Source: Streptomyces sp. MMBL 11-1
GTDB lineage: Bacteria; Actinomycetota; Actinomycetes; Streptomycetales; Streptomycetaceae
Direction of reading: 5' to 3'
DNA: 64,000 nt
Assembly: GCF_028622875.1 (NCBI RefSeq)
Contig: NZ_CP117709.1
Span: 4,777,001 to 4,841,000, forward strand
Of this stretch, positions 41,015 through 48,586 are shown piece by piece. Both the position numbers and the translations under genes were made by a program. How positions within the stretch are numbered: position 1 is the stretch's first letter; the number at the start of each line of letters is the position of its first letter. Below the pieces are notes generated by a model. It was given only the letters and a program-made list of their open reading frames with translations. It had not been told where the DNA came from and did no database searches.

Positions 41015-41977
41015 TCACCAGTGGGCGTCGCGCCACCGGACGGTGACGGAGGCCCGCGGGTCGGGGGTGGCGTCGTGGGAGCGGAACGCCAGCTCCGTCG
41101 TGCCCGGAGCCAGCCCGAACAGCTGCTCGGGGGCGGAGGCCGGGGCCGCGGTGTAGAGGCGGGAGGCGTTCTGGTTGAGCAGGACGGTGCCGGCCTCGGT
41201 GTCGACGCCCAGGACGTCCTGGGGGCCGAGCACGATGTCGTACTGGAGCTGCTTGCCGTCGGTGAGCCGGGTCAGGGTCGGGCGCCGGACCGGCCCGCGG
41301 AACTCGATCAGCGGGTGGGCCGTCGCCGATCCCTCGTTGAGGGCGGTGCAGGTTCCCGTGGCGTTGGCACCGCCGTCCGCCGGGTCCGGGGCGCCCCAGT
41401 CCAGCGGCCACCGCAGGCCGAGTCCGGCGTCGGCGGCCTGGGGCCAGAGCAGCCCCGGTTCGGCCACCGGCAGGAAGGCGCGGGCCTGCCGGAGCACGGA
41501 GCCGAAGCGGCGGGGGTCGGTCGCGGTCCACTGGAGGCTGGCCTTCGAGGTGCCGTGCACCACGAAGGAACGGTCCTGCGGGACGACCCGCCGACTGACC
41601 CGGGCCCGTACGGCGAGGGTCTCCCCGTGCAGCCGCACCGCCAGCCAGTCCTCGCCGGCGTCCGCGCCGGTCGCGTCCCGGAAGCCGGCGGCCACGCCCC
41701 GGGCGTCCTCGGTGGTGCGGGGCAGCAGCCAGACGGTCGCCCCGACGAGCCGGGGCTGCGCCCACTGCGAGCCGGGCCAGGCGCCGTGCCGGTCGGGGCG
41801 GGAGACGTCACCGGTGTCGAGCACCGGCAGGTCGTCCCAGCCCGTGACGCCGGTGCGGTCGATCTCGTACGGGGTACCGGGGCCCATCAGCAGTCCGGCC
41901 CACTGGATCTGCCCGTCGCGGGTGATCAGTGAGCCGGGTGCGGTCTCATACGCGTATGCGGTTGTGGTCGCGGCCAT
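41015..41977 (-). CDS. distal tail (Dit-like) siphovirus tail protein
   Basis: A 320-residue protein immediately after the tape measures, the position of Dit, which forms the ring between the tail tube and the hub. Features of phage tail-domain proteins are visible: a leading strand region LITRDGQIQWAGLLMGPGTPYEIDRTGVTGWDDLPVLDTGDVSRPDRHGAWPG, then TSKASLQWTATDPRRFG (a frequent WTATDPR-like motif), and a C-terminal beta domain HPLIEFRGPVRRPTLTRL. Family membership is likely but not confirmed. Confidence 0.75.
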   Translation of the reverse strand: MAATTTAYAYETAPGSLITRDGQIQWAGLLMGPGTPYEIDRTGVTGWDDLPVLDTGDVSRPDRHGAWPGSQWAQPRLVGATVWLLPRTTEDARGVAAGFRDATGADAGEDWLAVRLHGETLAVRARVSRRVVPQDRSFVVHGTSKASLQWTATDPRRFGSVLRQARAFLPVAEPGLLWPQAADAGLGLRWPLDWGAPDPADGGANATGTCTALNEGSATAHPLIEFRGPVRRPTLTRLTDGKQLQYDIVLGPQDVLGVDTEAGTVLLNQNASRLYTAAPASAPEQLFGLAPGTTELAFRSHDATPDPRASVTVRWRDAHW

Positions 41978-42019
41978 GAGGGGCCGTCACCTCGCTTCAT
42001 TCATGGGGTGGATGGGGGC

Positions 42020-43303
42020 TCATGCCGCCGCTCCGCGCAGGAACAGCAGGTCGGAGGCGATGGCGAGGGGGCCGCCCCGTCCGGCCGCGTGATAGGTGTG
42101 CAGCCGGGCCCGCCCCGGAGCGGGCGGGCCGGACCGGAGACCGGCCGCCGGGGCCTCCTCGGCGGGGCGCAGCCGGTCCAGCGCCGACAGCGGCCGTACG
42201 GGCGAGGGGCCCCCGCCCGGCTGGACCACGCCTCCCTCGGCGAGCTGCGGGATCTTGGGCAGGTCCACGCCGAACTTCTTGCCGAGGATGGAGAAGCTCA
42301 GCCTGTTGAGGCCGTCGATGACCCAGTTGGCGAACGCGATCAGGGCCTTGACCGGACCGGTGACGGCGGCCATGACGCCCTGCATGCCGGTGGACAGGAA
42401 ACCGCCGATGGCGCCCAGGGCCGAGGAGGTGGCGTTCCTGACCCGGGTGAACATCGCGGGGATCCGCTTGGTGATCCAGTCCAGGGTGGGCTGGATCGCC
42501 CTGCGGAAGCCGTTCCAGGTCCGGCTGATCAGCCCGGTGACCGCGCGGGTCGCCGAGGTGACGGCGGTGCGGGTGCCGTGGAAGCCGCGGGACAGGGCCG
42601 CGCCGACGCCCCCGACGACCGCCGTGATGATCGTGCGTACGGCCCTGAACTGCGCGGAGATCACGGCGAGGTAGGCCTGCAGGACCGGCCCGAGGAACGT
42701 GCCGATCGTCCGGAAGACCTTCAGCACCTGGTCGAAGACCTGCTTCATGATCTTCTGGCCGGTCTGTGAGCTGAGCGCGTACTCGATGAGGAAACCCGCG
42801 AGCGGCATGATCAGACCGAGAACGAACCCGAACGGGTTGGCTCGCATCGCCACATTGACGGCCATCATCGCGCCGGCGCCGACGGTGAGGGCGCCGCCGA
42901 AGAACCCCATCAGCTTGGAGACCGTGCCGGCGCCCTTGCCCAGGGTCCCGGCGACCCCTCCGAAGGCGGCGGTGCCGGCGGAGACGGAACCGAGCGAGGC
43001 GGCGACGGGGCGGACCTTGCCGCCGCCGGCGCGGAGCCGGGTCGCCGTGACCCCGGCGGTGCGGCCGGTGCCGGACAACGACGTGCCCGCCGCGTCCGCC
43101 CCGGTCGTCAACCGTCGTGCGGCCGGGGCGGCGGCGGACGCACCGGACCTGATCCCGAGGGCGGCGGCTGCGGCCCGGTCGACCGCGCGCAGCGCCGCCC
43201 GGAGCGACGTGCCCGCCGCGACGAGCTGGGTGCGGAAGGAGGCGAGCGCGCCGGTCACCCCCGCGAGAGGGTCGGCGCCCGGCCTGATCGCCGCGGCGCT
43301 CAT
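42020..43303 (-). CDS. tape measure-like protein 2
   Basis: A 427-residue protein, Ala/Gly-rich and helical at the N terminus, with hydrophobic stretches around 130-185 (GFFGGALTVGAGAMMAVNVAMRANPFGFVLGLIMPLAGFLIEYAL). A segment follows with RTWNGFRRAIQPTLDWITKRIP and the terminal motif FGVDLPKIPQLAEGGVVQPGGGPSP. This closing motif and the central WNGF..W.. pattern are shared with the next gene upstream, so the two are paralogues. Tape measures set tail length and may enter the target membrane. The start overlaps the stop of its paralogue by 4 bases. Confidence 0.78.
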   Translation of the reverse strand: MSAAAIRPGADPLAGVTGALASFRTQLVAAGTSLRAALRAVDRAAAAALGIRSGASAAAPAARRLTTGADAAGTSLSGTGRTAGVTATRLRAGGGKVRPVAASLGSVSAGTAAFGGVAGTLGKGAGTVSKLMGFFGGALTVGAGAMMAVNVAMRANPFGFVLGLIMPLAGFLIEYALSSQTGQKIMKQVFDQVLKVFRTIGTFLGPVLQAYLAVISAQFRAVRTIITAVVGGVGAALSRGFHGTRTAVTSATRAVTGLISRTWNGFRRAIQPTLDWITKRIPAMFTRVRNATSSALGAIGGFLSTGMQGVMAAVTGPVKALIAFANWVIDGLNRLSFSILGKKFGVDLPKIPQLAEGGVVQPGGGPSPVRPLSALDRLRPAEEAPAAGLRSGPPAPGRARLHTYHAAGRGGPLAIASDLLFLRGAAA

Positions 43304-44499
43304 CCGCGGGCCTTGGAGAGGAACAGCAGGGCGGTGGCGGTCTCCTGGAGGTCGGCGGAGGACGCCTCGTAGTAGTTCTCGATCTGGAAGCCGGCGACCG
43401 CACCGGCCGTGGCGTTCAAGGCGTCCGCCCGGGAGCGGCGCGCGGTGTGGCGCAGCAGCCGGTCCAGCTTGGAGAGCGGCAGGACGGCCTCGGCCTCACC
43501 GGCCTCGGCGACGATGGCGTGCACCCCGCCGTTGCGCGGCTGCACGATGCCGCCCGCCGCGAGCTGCGGGATCCTCGGCAGGCTGATGCCGAAGCTCTTG
43601 CCGCCGACGCCCGGAACCCAGCCGGGGATGGAGACCTTGATGCGGTTGAGGCTGCCGATCGCTGAGTTGATCAGACGGATCACCGCGTTGATGGGGCCCT
43701 TCACCGCCCCCGTGATCCGGCCGAAGGCCCGGCTCGCGATGGACTGGAGCCCGCCCCAGATGCTGGAGAGCCGTTCCTTGACCCGGCTGAAGGCCTGGGG
43801 AACGGTGTTCCGGATCCAGTTGACGACCGGGGTGATGACTCTCTTGATCCCGTTCCAGACGCTGGAGATCACGCCCCGGACCGCGTTCATCACCGTCGTG
43901 ATGATCTTGCGCCAGGCGTTGAAGTTCTTCGTGATGACGCCGGCGACGGCCTTGATGACCACGGTCACGGCCTTCTTGATGCCGTTCCAGACCGACTTCA
44001 TCAGGGCGCCTGCCTTGGACATGATCGGCCCGACCGCCTTCATGACCGCGCTGATGACCTTCTTGATCGCGCCGAAGGCGACCTTCAGCACCTTCTGCAG
44101 GGTCTTTGAACGGGCCGCCATGTCGACGACCTTCTCGATGAGCGGGGCGAGCAGCGAGAGCAGCTGCCCGACGATGTTCCCCCTCATCGACTTGTTGAGA
44201 CCGTTCATGCCCTTGGACGCCTTGTCGGCGCCGGACTTGAACGTGCCGATCTGTGTACCGCTCTTCTTCGCGGTGGTGCCGGTCTTGGCGAGGGACCGCC
44301 CGGCCTTGTCGGCGGCGCGCTGGACGGAGGTCAGCTCGCGGGCGGAGGACTGGGCGGAGGCCCGGATCCTCTTGAGCCCGCGGTCTCCGGCGAGCGCCTT
44401 GGAGGAAAGGCCGCCGGCGGCCCGGGCTGCGCTCTCCGTCTGGGTCTTGAAGCCTTTGAGGGAGCCGCCGGCCCGACCCAGGGACTGCACAAGAGACAT
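43300..44499 (-). CDS. tape measure-like protein 1
   Basis: A 399-residue protein, Lys/Ala-rich and helical (SLGRAGGSLKGFKTQTESAARAAGG at the start). The hydrophobic, repetitive central part has VWNGIKKAVTVVIKAVAGVI and VWNGIKRVITPVVNWIRNTVP units. The end carries FGISLPRIPQLAAGGIVQPRNGGVHAIVAEAGEAEAVLPLSKLDRLL, the usual C-terminal motif of tape measures in actinophages. By the rule of about 0.15 nm per residue it would specify a tail near 60 nm. It is shorter than most phage tape measures. Confidence 0.82.
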   Translation of the reverse strand: MSLVQSLGRAGGSLKGFKTQTESAARAAGGLSSKALAGDRGLKRIRASAQSSARELTSVQRAADKAGRSLAKTGTTAKKSGTQIGTFKSGADKASKGMNGLNKSMRGNIVGQLLSLLAPLIEKVVDMAARSKTLQKVLKVAFGAIKKVISAVMKAVGPIMSKAGALMKSVWNGIKKAVTVVIKAVAGVITKNFNAWRKIITTVMNAVRGVISSVWNGIKRVITPVVNWIRNTVPQAFSRVKERLSSIWGGLQSIASRAFGRITGAVKGPINAVIRLINSAIGSLNRIKVSIPGWVPGVGGKSFGISLPRIPQLAAGGIVQPRNGGVHAIVAEAGEAEAVLPLSKLDRLLRHTARRSRADALNATAGAVAGFQIENYYEASSADLQETATALLFLSKARG

Positions 44500-44612
44500 G
44501 GTGGGCTTCTCCTTTCTCGCGTTTCTCGCTGATGGTGGAAGAGGTGGACCCCGGGCCCGGTCGCACGACGTGCGAAGGGCGTCGGCCGGGGCCCGTGTTC
44601 ACCGGCCGTGTC

Positions 44613-45446
44613 TCAGCTCAGCGCGCGGACAAGGCCGTTGACCCGCGCCTCCAGCTGCCGGATCTGCTCGCCGGCCTCCCTGAGCCTGCGCGGGTCCGGG
44701 CCGTCCGTCCGCGACGTACCGACGGCCGCGACGTCCGCGCGCCGGTTCCGGCGTCCCGTGTCGGCACCGTCGATCCGCCGGTGGGCGGAGTCCGCCCGGA
44801 CGAGCGCCCTGTCGGCGACCTGGCGCGCCCGGCCGAGATCACCGCGCAGGGCGCCGACCTGCCGGCCCACGGCGGTGCTGGTGCGGTCGGCCTTGGTCAC
44901 GGCGCTCTCGGCGAGACGCCGGGCCCGGCCCACGGTGTCCCGCAGCGTCTCGGACGTGCGGCCGAGTGTCCGAAGGGTTTCCGTGTGCCCCCCGATGCGG
45001 GTTTCGTGCCGGCCGGTCCTCTCCGTCAGCCGGGTGATGGCGTGCTGCTGGATCTCGGAGTTGGGCGCGAGGGCTCTCACCACGGGCCCCAGGCGGCGTC
45101 GTCGCTCGACGGAGTTCAGGATCCGTTGCCACAGTGAGCTGAGAACGGTGTCGGTGAACCAGCTGAGCCTCAGCACCTGCGTGCCCGCGATGCTGAGCCC
45201 GGCCAGGCTCAGGGCCAGGACCTCCACATCCACCTTGACGCCCTGGAGGCTCCAGTAGAGTTTCTGATGAGATGATGTGAGGTCTTTCCAGTTCTCCGTG
45301 GGGTCGATGGACTGCGGAAGACCGGAGAAGGTGAGCGGGGCCTTGAGCGCCGCGATCTCTTCCGTATGGCGGTTGATGATGGCCGTCATACTGGCGGCTG
45401 ACAGAGGGGCCTCCGACGCTCCGGACGGTTCCGGCGGAATGGCCAT
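44613..45446 (-). CDS. coiled-coil protein of unknown function in the tail cluster
   Basis: A 277-residue protein with aaagggga before its ATG. The N terminus is polar; ILNRHTEEIAALKAPL-like helices follow. A hydrophobic patch (VEVLALSLAGLSIAGTQVLRLSWF, about 75-98) might be a membrane segment. The C-terminal half is a long Arg/Ala/Thr-rich coiled coil (ITRLTERTGRHETRIGGHTETLRTLG and RQVADRALVRADSAHRRIDGAD). No family is recognised. It sits between the chaperone pair and the tape measures, where phages rarely carry another gene. Confidence 0.6.
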   Translation of the reverse strand: MAIPPEPSGASEAPLSAASMTAIINRHTEEIAALKAPLTFSGLPQSIDPTENWKDLTSSHQKLYWSLQGVKVDVEVLALSLAGLSIAGTQVLRLSWFTDTVLSSLWQRILNSVERRRRLGPVVRALAPNSEIQQHAITRLTERTGRHETRIGGHTETLRTLGRTSETLRDTVGRARRLAESAVTKADRTSTAVGRQVGALRGDLGRARQVADRALVRADSAHRRIDGADTGRRNRRADVAAVGTSRTDGPDPRRLREAGEQIRQLEARVNGLVRALS

Positions 45447-45490
45447 GATGTCCCCTTTCTGATGGGCAATGAGTTCCGGAGGAGCAAAGC

Positions 45491-45889
45491 GTGATAGGCC
45501 ACTCCTATTACCAGTCGCACCCTTTGCCGTATCTCTTGATCGTGGTGCTCTGTTCGCCGGTCGCTCTGGCGCTGCTCTGGAACGCCTACCGGCTGGCGGT
45601 GCTCTCCCTGCGAGGAGTGGCCGTCGTCGGGGACGATCCGGAGCAACGGTCCGGCGCGACGTTCACGGTGGACGGGAAGCAGTACCGGTGTAACGCGCAC
45701 CTCGGCCCCGAGGACTGGCGCGGCAACGAAGGGGGGGCCGGGCCGATCGTCTACGACCCCCGCAAGCCCCGTCGGAACGACGCGCGGTACGGCCTCCGGC
45801 CCGCCATGCTCGTGGCGTGCGGCGTCCTGGTCGTGTTCCTCGTCACCGCGGTCGTGTGGGCAGCCGTCCGGCTGGTCGGCTTCTTCTGA
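45491..45889 (+). CDS. small two-helix membrane protein, on the opposite strand inside the tail operon
   Basis: A 132-residue protein from a GTG with GGAGGAG 6-12 bases upstream. It has an N-terminal membrane helix (LPYLLIVVLCSPVALALLWNAYRLAVL), a soluble middle (VAVVGDDPEQRSGATFTVDGKQYRCNAHLGPEDW) and a C-terminal helix (MLVACGVLVVFLVTAVVWAAVRL). The layout resembles DUF3592-type proteins, but I do not assign a family. It is divergent from the coiled-coil gene (44 bases apart) and convergent with the chaperone T frame. Its strand marks it as an inserted moron-like gene, possibly for self-protection or regulation. Confidence 0.65.
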   Translation: MIGHSYYQSHPLPYLLIVVLCSPVALALLWNAYRLAVLSLRGVAVVGDDPEQRSGATFTVDGKQYRCNAHLGPEDWRGNEGGAGPIVYDPRKPRRNDARYGLRPAMLVACGVLVVFLVTAVVWAAVRLVGFF

Positions 45890-45953
45890 CCACGGGCCCG
45901 GTCCGCCCGGGTCCGGCGCCGTCTGCCGTGCCGGTGACGGGCGGGTGCCCCGC

Positions 45954-46343
45954 TCACGCGAAGAACCGCAGGAGGTCTCCCGGGCTGGGCGCCACTGGTT
46001 CCTCGGGAGCGGCTGCCGCGTCCCCCGGCCTCGGCACCGGCACCGGCGCTTCCGGCGGATCGGAGTCCTCGTCCGTGTTGACCGAGGCGAACATCCAGTT
46101 GGCGGCGGCGAGATGGTCCACCGCCGCGGCGAGCAGATAGTCGGACACGGTCCACTCCGCGCCGTCGCCGTCGAGTTCCCGGGAGACGGCACTGTCGCGC
46201 GGCATGTGCTTGACCAGCACCGCGAGCCGGCGTGAGGTCAGCCGGCCGCGGTGCCAGTCCAGCAGGTCCACGCCGTAATGCCGCAGCAGGTCGGCTTCGA
46301 GGGCCTCGGCGTGTTCGGTGACGAACGCGTCGAGGCTCAGCCT
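45954..46343 (-). CDS. tail assembly chaperone T-like extension, reached by -1 frameshift
   Basis: This frame is open from the 3' end of the G-like gene and sits at -1 relative to it. Read from the frameshift region it encodes LSLDAFVTEHAEALEADLLRHYGVDLLDWHRGRL, then WTVSDYLLAAAVDHLAAANWMF and a Pro/Ala/Glu tail. This is the usual content of the second half of a gpG-gpT fusion in siphophages. It has no good start with a ribosome-binding site of its own; the only plausible start is a GTG at 46271, which would drop the conserved SLDAFVTEHAEALEADLL part. I therefore treat it as a frameshift product. Confidence 0.75.
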   Translation of the reverse strand, partial: RLSLDAFVTEHAEALEADLLRHYGVDLLDWHRGRLTSRRLAVLVKHMPRDSAVSRELDGDGAEWTVSDYLLAAAVDHLAAANWMFASVNTDEDSDPPEAPVPVPRPGDAAAAPEEPVAPSPGDLLRFFA

Positions 46344-46627
46344 TCCCCCAGGCCGAGCCCGGTCTCCTTGCCGTACGCCTCCAGGAGCGCGGCGATGTCC
46401 TGCATGGTGATCTCGTGCTGCTCGAAGCGGCCGAACTGCTCCTCGCCGAGCAGGAGTCGCAGCAGTCCGTCCACGTCGTTGTCGTCCAGCGAGCGCAGCG
46501 CGGTGGCGGTGGCGCGCGTCAGCTCGGTGGGCAGTTCGAAGGTGTCGTCGTCCAGCTCGAAGGACCAGGTGCGGCCGAGCGCCTCCAGGCGCTGGGCGCG
46601 TGCCGCGTTCACGTCGAAGGTTGCCAT
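46337..46627 (-). CDS. phage tail assembly chaperone, G-like
   Basis: A 96-residue acidic protein (ATFDVNAARAQRLEALGRTWSFELDDDTFELPTELTRATATALRSLDDNDVDGLLRLLLGEEQFGRFEQHEITMQDIAALLEAYGKETGLGLGEG). The N-terminal description of a structural-protein-like beta segment (FELDDDTFELP) followed by helices, and its place between the tail tube and the tape measures, fit the gpG-type chaperone that holds the tape measure during tail assembly. Its 3' end carries the slippery run. Confidence 0.8.
   Translation of the reverse strand: MATFDVNAARAQRLEALGRTWSFELDDDTFELPTELTRATATALRSLDDNDVDGLLRLLLGEEQFGRFEQHEITMQDIAALLEAYGKETGLGLGEG
46343..46349 (-). other. probable -1 frameshift slippery site
   Basis: On the coding (minus) strand the sequence is GGGGGAA, read as G-GGG-GAA in the frame of the upstream chaperone, four bases before its TGA. 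A -1 shift here enters the downstream T-like frame. The P-site slip is perfect and the A-site slip imperfect, so efficiency is uncertain. Confidence 0.55.
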
Positions 46628-46706
46628 GCGGGTTTCTCCGTTCAGGTATGGGGGGAAGGCGGGAGCCGGGGCGGGGCCGGTGTCGACCGGCCCCGCCCCG
46701 GGGGTG

Positions 46707-47312
46707 TCACGGGGCCGGGACCGTCGGCACCGTGTAGGCCGCGTCCTTCATGACGAAGGTGGCGAGCGCCGAGCCGTCACCCGGCGAGAGCGCGGTGAAG
46801 GTGACGCCGAGCATCGCGGCGGCCTTCCGGGCGAGCTTGATGTCGTCGGTGGCGGTCACCTGGCCGCGCGGGATGACGAAGCGGTACGTGACCTCCGCGC
46901 CGTCCGTGAACTCCAGCCCGAGGGCCCGCTCGTCGAAGGTCGGCCCGTCCGGGACGTCGAACTGGAAGACGCTCGCGGCGGCGTCCTTGCGGATGTCCGC
47001 GGACTTGCCGCCGAGGAAGAACGGCAGGGTGTCCTCGTTGAACTGGAGCATCGCGAACTTCAGCGTCAGGTCGCGGTCCGCGTAGACGAACCGGGCCGGG
47101 CTGATGGACTGCCACGTCTCGACCGGGTCCAGCTTGTCCTTCTTCGCGAAGGTCACGCCATCGGTGGAGGTGTAGCCGAGGTCGGTCCAGGCGGACCCCC
47201 AGTCGGCCGCCGGGTTGTCGGAGAAGGCGTCCGGAAGAGGAGCGCCGATCTCGGCGACGAGGATGCGGCCGGTTCCGGCCACGCGGATCTCGGAGGCGTT
47301 GTTGCCTGCCAT
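46707..47312 (-). CDS. major tail tube protein
   Basis: A 201-residue protein with AAGGAG 8 bases before the ATG (MAGNNASEIRVAGTGRILVAEIG). It contains WTDLGYTSTDGVTFAKKDKLDPVETWQSISPARFVYADRDLTLKFAMLQFNEDTLPFFLG, characteristic of actinophage major tail proteins, and a C-terminal GVTFTALSPGDGSALATFVMKDAAY. It would polymerise into the tail tube. Gene order after the terminator-like gene and before the chaperones agrees. Confidence 0.85.
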   Translation of the reverse strand: MAGNNASEIRVAGTGRILVAEIGAPLPDAFSDNPAADWGSAWTDLGYTSTDGVTFAKKDKLDPVETWQSISPARFVYADRDLTLKFAMLQFNEDTLPFFLGGKSADIRKDAAASVFQFDVPDGPTFDERALGLEFTDGAEVTYRFVIPRGQVTATDDIKLARKAAAMLGVTFTALSPGDGSALATFVMKDAAYTVPTVPAP

Positions 47313-47448
47313 GGATGACTCCTTGAGGTGGTTGGTCCCTGAGTGGGTGACTGGGCGGATGGGTGGCTGGGTGGTGCGTGCCGTCACGGGTACGGCAAAG
47401 GCCCCGCCGGACGGCAGGGCCTGGTCTGTGGGGCGTACGGGAGGTGCC

Positions 47449-47557
47449 CGTACGGCGGTGGGCGCGTACGGCCTCGGAGGTGTACGGCGGTGGGCGCGTA
47501 CGGCCGCGGAGGTGTACGACGGTGGGCGCGTAGGCCTCGGAGGTGTACGGCGGCGGG
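47449..47557. repeat. about 3.4 copies of a 32 bp tandem repeat
   Basis: The unit gtgtacggcggtgggcgcgt plus acggccgcggag is repeated with few differences between the terminator-like gene and the tail tube gene. The space 47313-47566 holds no other feature I can support. Confidence 0.85.
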
Positions 47558-47566
47558 TCTGCGGCG

Positions 47567-47977
47567 TCAGCCGATCCGCAGGGAGACGCGCAGGACGCAG
47601 AGGTAGCGGTTGGCCGCGGGGTGCAGGTACTCGGGCAGCCAGCGCGGGCCGTCGGCCTCGACGACATCGCTGATCACGATGTCCGTCCCGTACCGCCGTC
47701 CCACCGCGGCGAGCAGTTCGGCCCGGGCGGAGTTGGCCAGGCGGTGCGCCGTCGCCTTGTCCGGCCCGTAGGCCTCCAGTTCGATGAGCGGCTGGTCGAG
47801 GTGGAGGTCGTCGACCCAGGCGCCACCGCGCCGGGAGACGATCACCGCCTTCTGCGTGCCGTCGAAGCCGGGCGGCGGAGTCTCGTCCACCACCGCGTCC
47901 GCCAGATCGGCGCGGTCGGAGAGGAGCTCCACGACGATGGCCTCCACGTCGGGGAAGGTGCTCGGAGGTGAGGTCAT
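47567..47977 (-). CDS. tail terminator/neck-like phage protein
   Basis: A 136-residue protein from the ATG at 47977 (MTSPPSTFPDVEAIVVELLSDRADLADAVVDETPPPGFDGTQKAVIVSRRGGAWVDDLHLDQPLIELEAYG). The N-terminal helix followed by strands and the first-gene position before the tail tube are typical of tail terminator proteins, which cap the tail and would normally meet the head. The match is by pattern and place; no signature motif is known to me. A weak aggag lies 13 bases upstream. It starts the tail operon. Confidence 0.6.
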   Translation of the reverse strand: MTSPPSTFPDVEAIVVELLSDRADLADAVVDETPPPGFDGTQKAVIVSRRGGAWVDDLHLDQPLIELEAYGPDKATAHRLANSARAELLAAVGRRYGTDIVISDVVEADGPRWLPEYLHPAANRYLCVLRVSLRIG

Positions 47978-48087
47978 GACAGGGCGATCACTCCTGTTCG
48001 CGGAAGTGAGGTCGGAGAACGCGGACGGCGGAGCCGCGCCCGGAGGGTGGGCGCAGCTCCGCCGCTGCATCTATCGTGACTGAGATC

Positions 48088-48123
48088 GTGCGAGCGCGCA
48101 ACCTCTTAGTGCGAAGTCGCAAC
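48088..48123. promoter_or_regulatory. twin operator sites GTGCG-N4/5-CGCAAC before the tail operon
   Basis: GTGCGAGCGCGCAAC (48088-48102) and GTGCGAAGTCGCAAC (48109-48123) share 12 of 15 bases and start 21 bases apart, two helical turns. They lie about 110 bases upstream of the first tail gene, in the divergent region it shares with the gene at 48307. The first 15-mer recurs exactly, inverted, at 49732-49746. Confidence 0.75.
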
Positions 48124-48225
48124 TTTGCGGATTCCGCTTCCGGGGTCGTCCGCGCTCCGGCGACGCGCAGGTGGGCCTGTTCCGACCTCCCGCACTCCCG
48201 TACGCGGTGCGTTAGTCTGCGGTTA

Positions 48226-48241
48226 TCGAACAGGCATTCGA
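48226..48241. promoter_or_regulatory. near-consensus LexA (SOS) box
   Basis: TCGAACAGGCATTCGA matches the known Gram-positive/actinobacterial SOS box TCGAAC-N4-GTTCGA at 11 of 12 defined bases. It lies 66 bases before the GTG of the small gene at 48307, in the divergent region shared with the tail operon (47978-48306), which holds no other gene I can support. Confidence 0.55.
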
Positions 48242-48306
48242 GAGACGGCGGTTCTGCGGAAGGAAGCGCCCTGACGAGCGTGCGGAGCGAGGGAACGGGG
48301 GAGCGG

Positions 48307-48585
48307 GTGGACGGGAGTGAGCCGGTGATCAGTGCCCAGGAGCGGCTGGCCGATGTCGTGACCGCGGCGGTCGAGGTGGCCGCGGAGTCGGGAGAGGCGG
48401 GTACGTACACCGCGGACGTCGCCCGCACGCTCACCGCCGTCGTCGGCAAGGTCGGAGCGAGAATCGCCGTCGAGGCGGAGACGCGGGGGTTCCGCAGCGG
48501 CTGGGGCGAGGCGGTGGCGCTGGCGTCCGGGGGAGCGGAGGGCGGGGCTCAGGTCTTCCGCATGGCGACCGCGCCCGAGGAGTAG
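48307..48585 (+). CDS. small protein of unknown function downstream of a LexA-like box
   Basis: A 92-residue protein, Ala/Glu/Gly-rich and probably helical (ISAQERLADVVTAAVEVAAESGEAGTYTADVARTLTAVVGKVGARIAVEAETRGF). I choose the GTG at 48307 because ggggag lies just upstream and because earlier in-frame codons would run through the operator and LexA-like box; a GTG at 48280 is possible. No family is recognised. It is divergent from the tail operon and ends in a perfect long hairpin. It could be a regulator or control protein of the cluster, by position only. Confidence 0.55.
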   Translation: MDGSEPVISAQERLADVVTAAVEVAAESGEAGTYTADVARTLTAVVGKVGARIAVEAETRGFRSGWGEAVALASGGAEGGAQVFRMATAPEE

Positions 48586-48586
48586 C

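Larger units (their letters stand above)
34816..47977 (-). mobile_element. siphophage-type tail cluster (candidate F-type tailocin / domesticated prophage remnant)
   Basis: The order on the minus strand, from 47977 down, is tail-terminator-like, tail tube, chaperone G/T pair, coiled-coil protein, two tape measures, Dit-like protein, baseplate protein, Gp37-like hub, small baseplate protein, collagen-like fibre, amidase, holin-like and XhlA-like proteins. This is the canonical siphophage tail and lysis order. No capsid, portal, terminase, protease, integrase or replication gene is present, and no contractile sheath or AAA+ ATPase. It interrupts the otherwise standard rpoC-to-rpsL interval. Confidence 0.85.

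Noticed and set aside
47441..47566. CRISPR array
   Set aside because: The 32 bp units follow each other directly with no unique spacers, and no cas genes are near. The same applies to the repeats at 5864-5990 and 9335-9413.
34816..47977. Contractile injection system (eCIS) or R-type tailocin
   Set aside because: There is no sheath, spike or AAA+ ATPase gene. The Dit, Gp37-like and G/T chaperone genes are of the siphophage type.
48076..48306. Extending the gene at 48307 upstream to an ATG-like start at 48076
   Set aside because: This would place coding sequence over the twin operators and the LexA-like box, and the extra sequence is Arg/Ser-rich without a ribosome-binding site.
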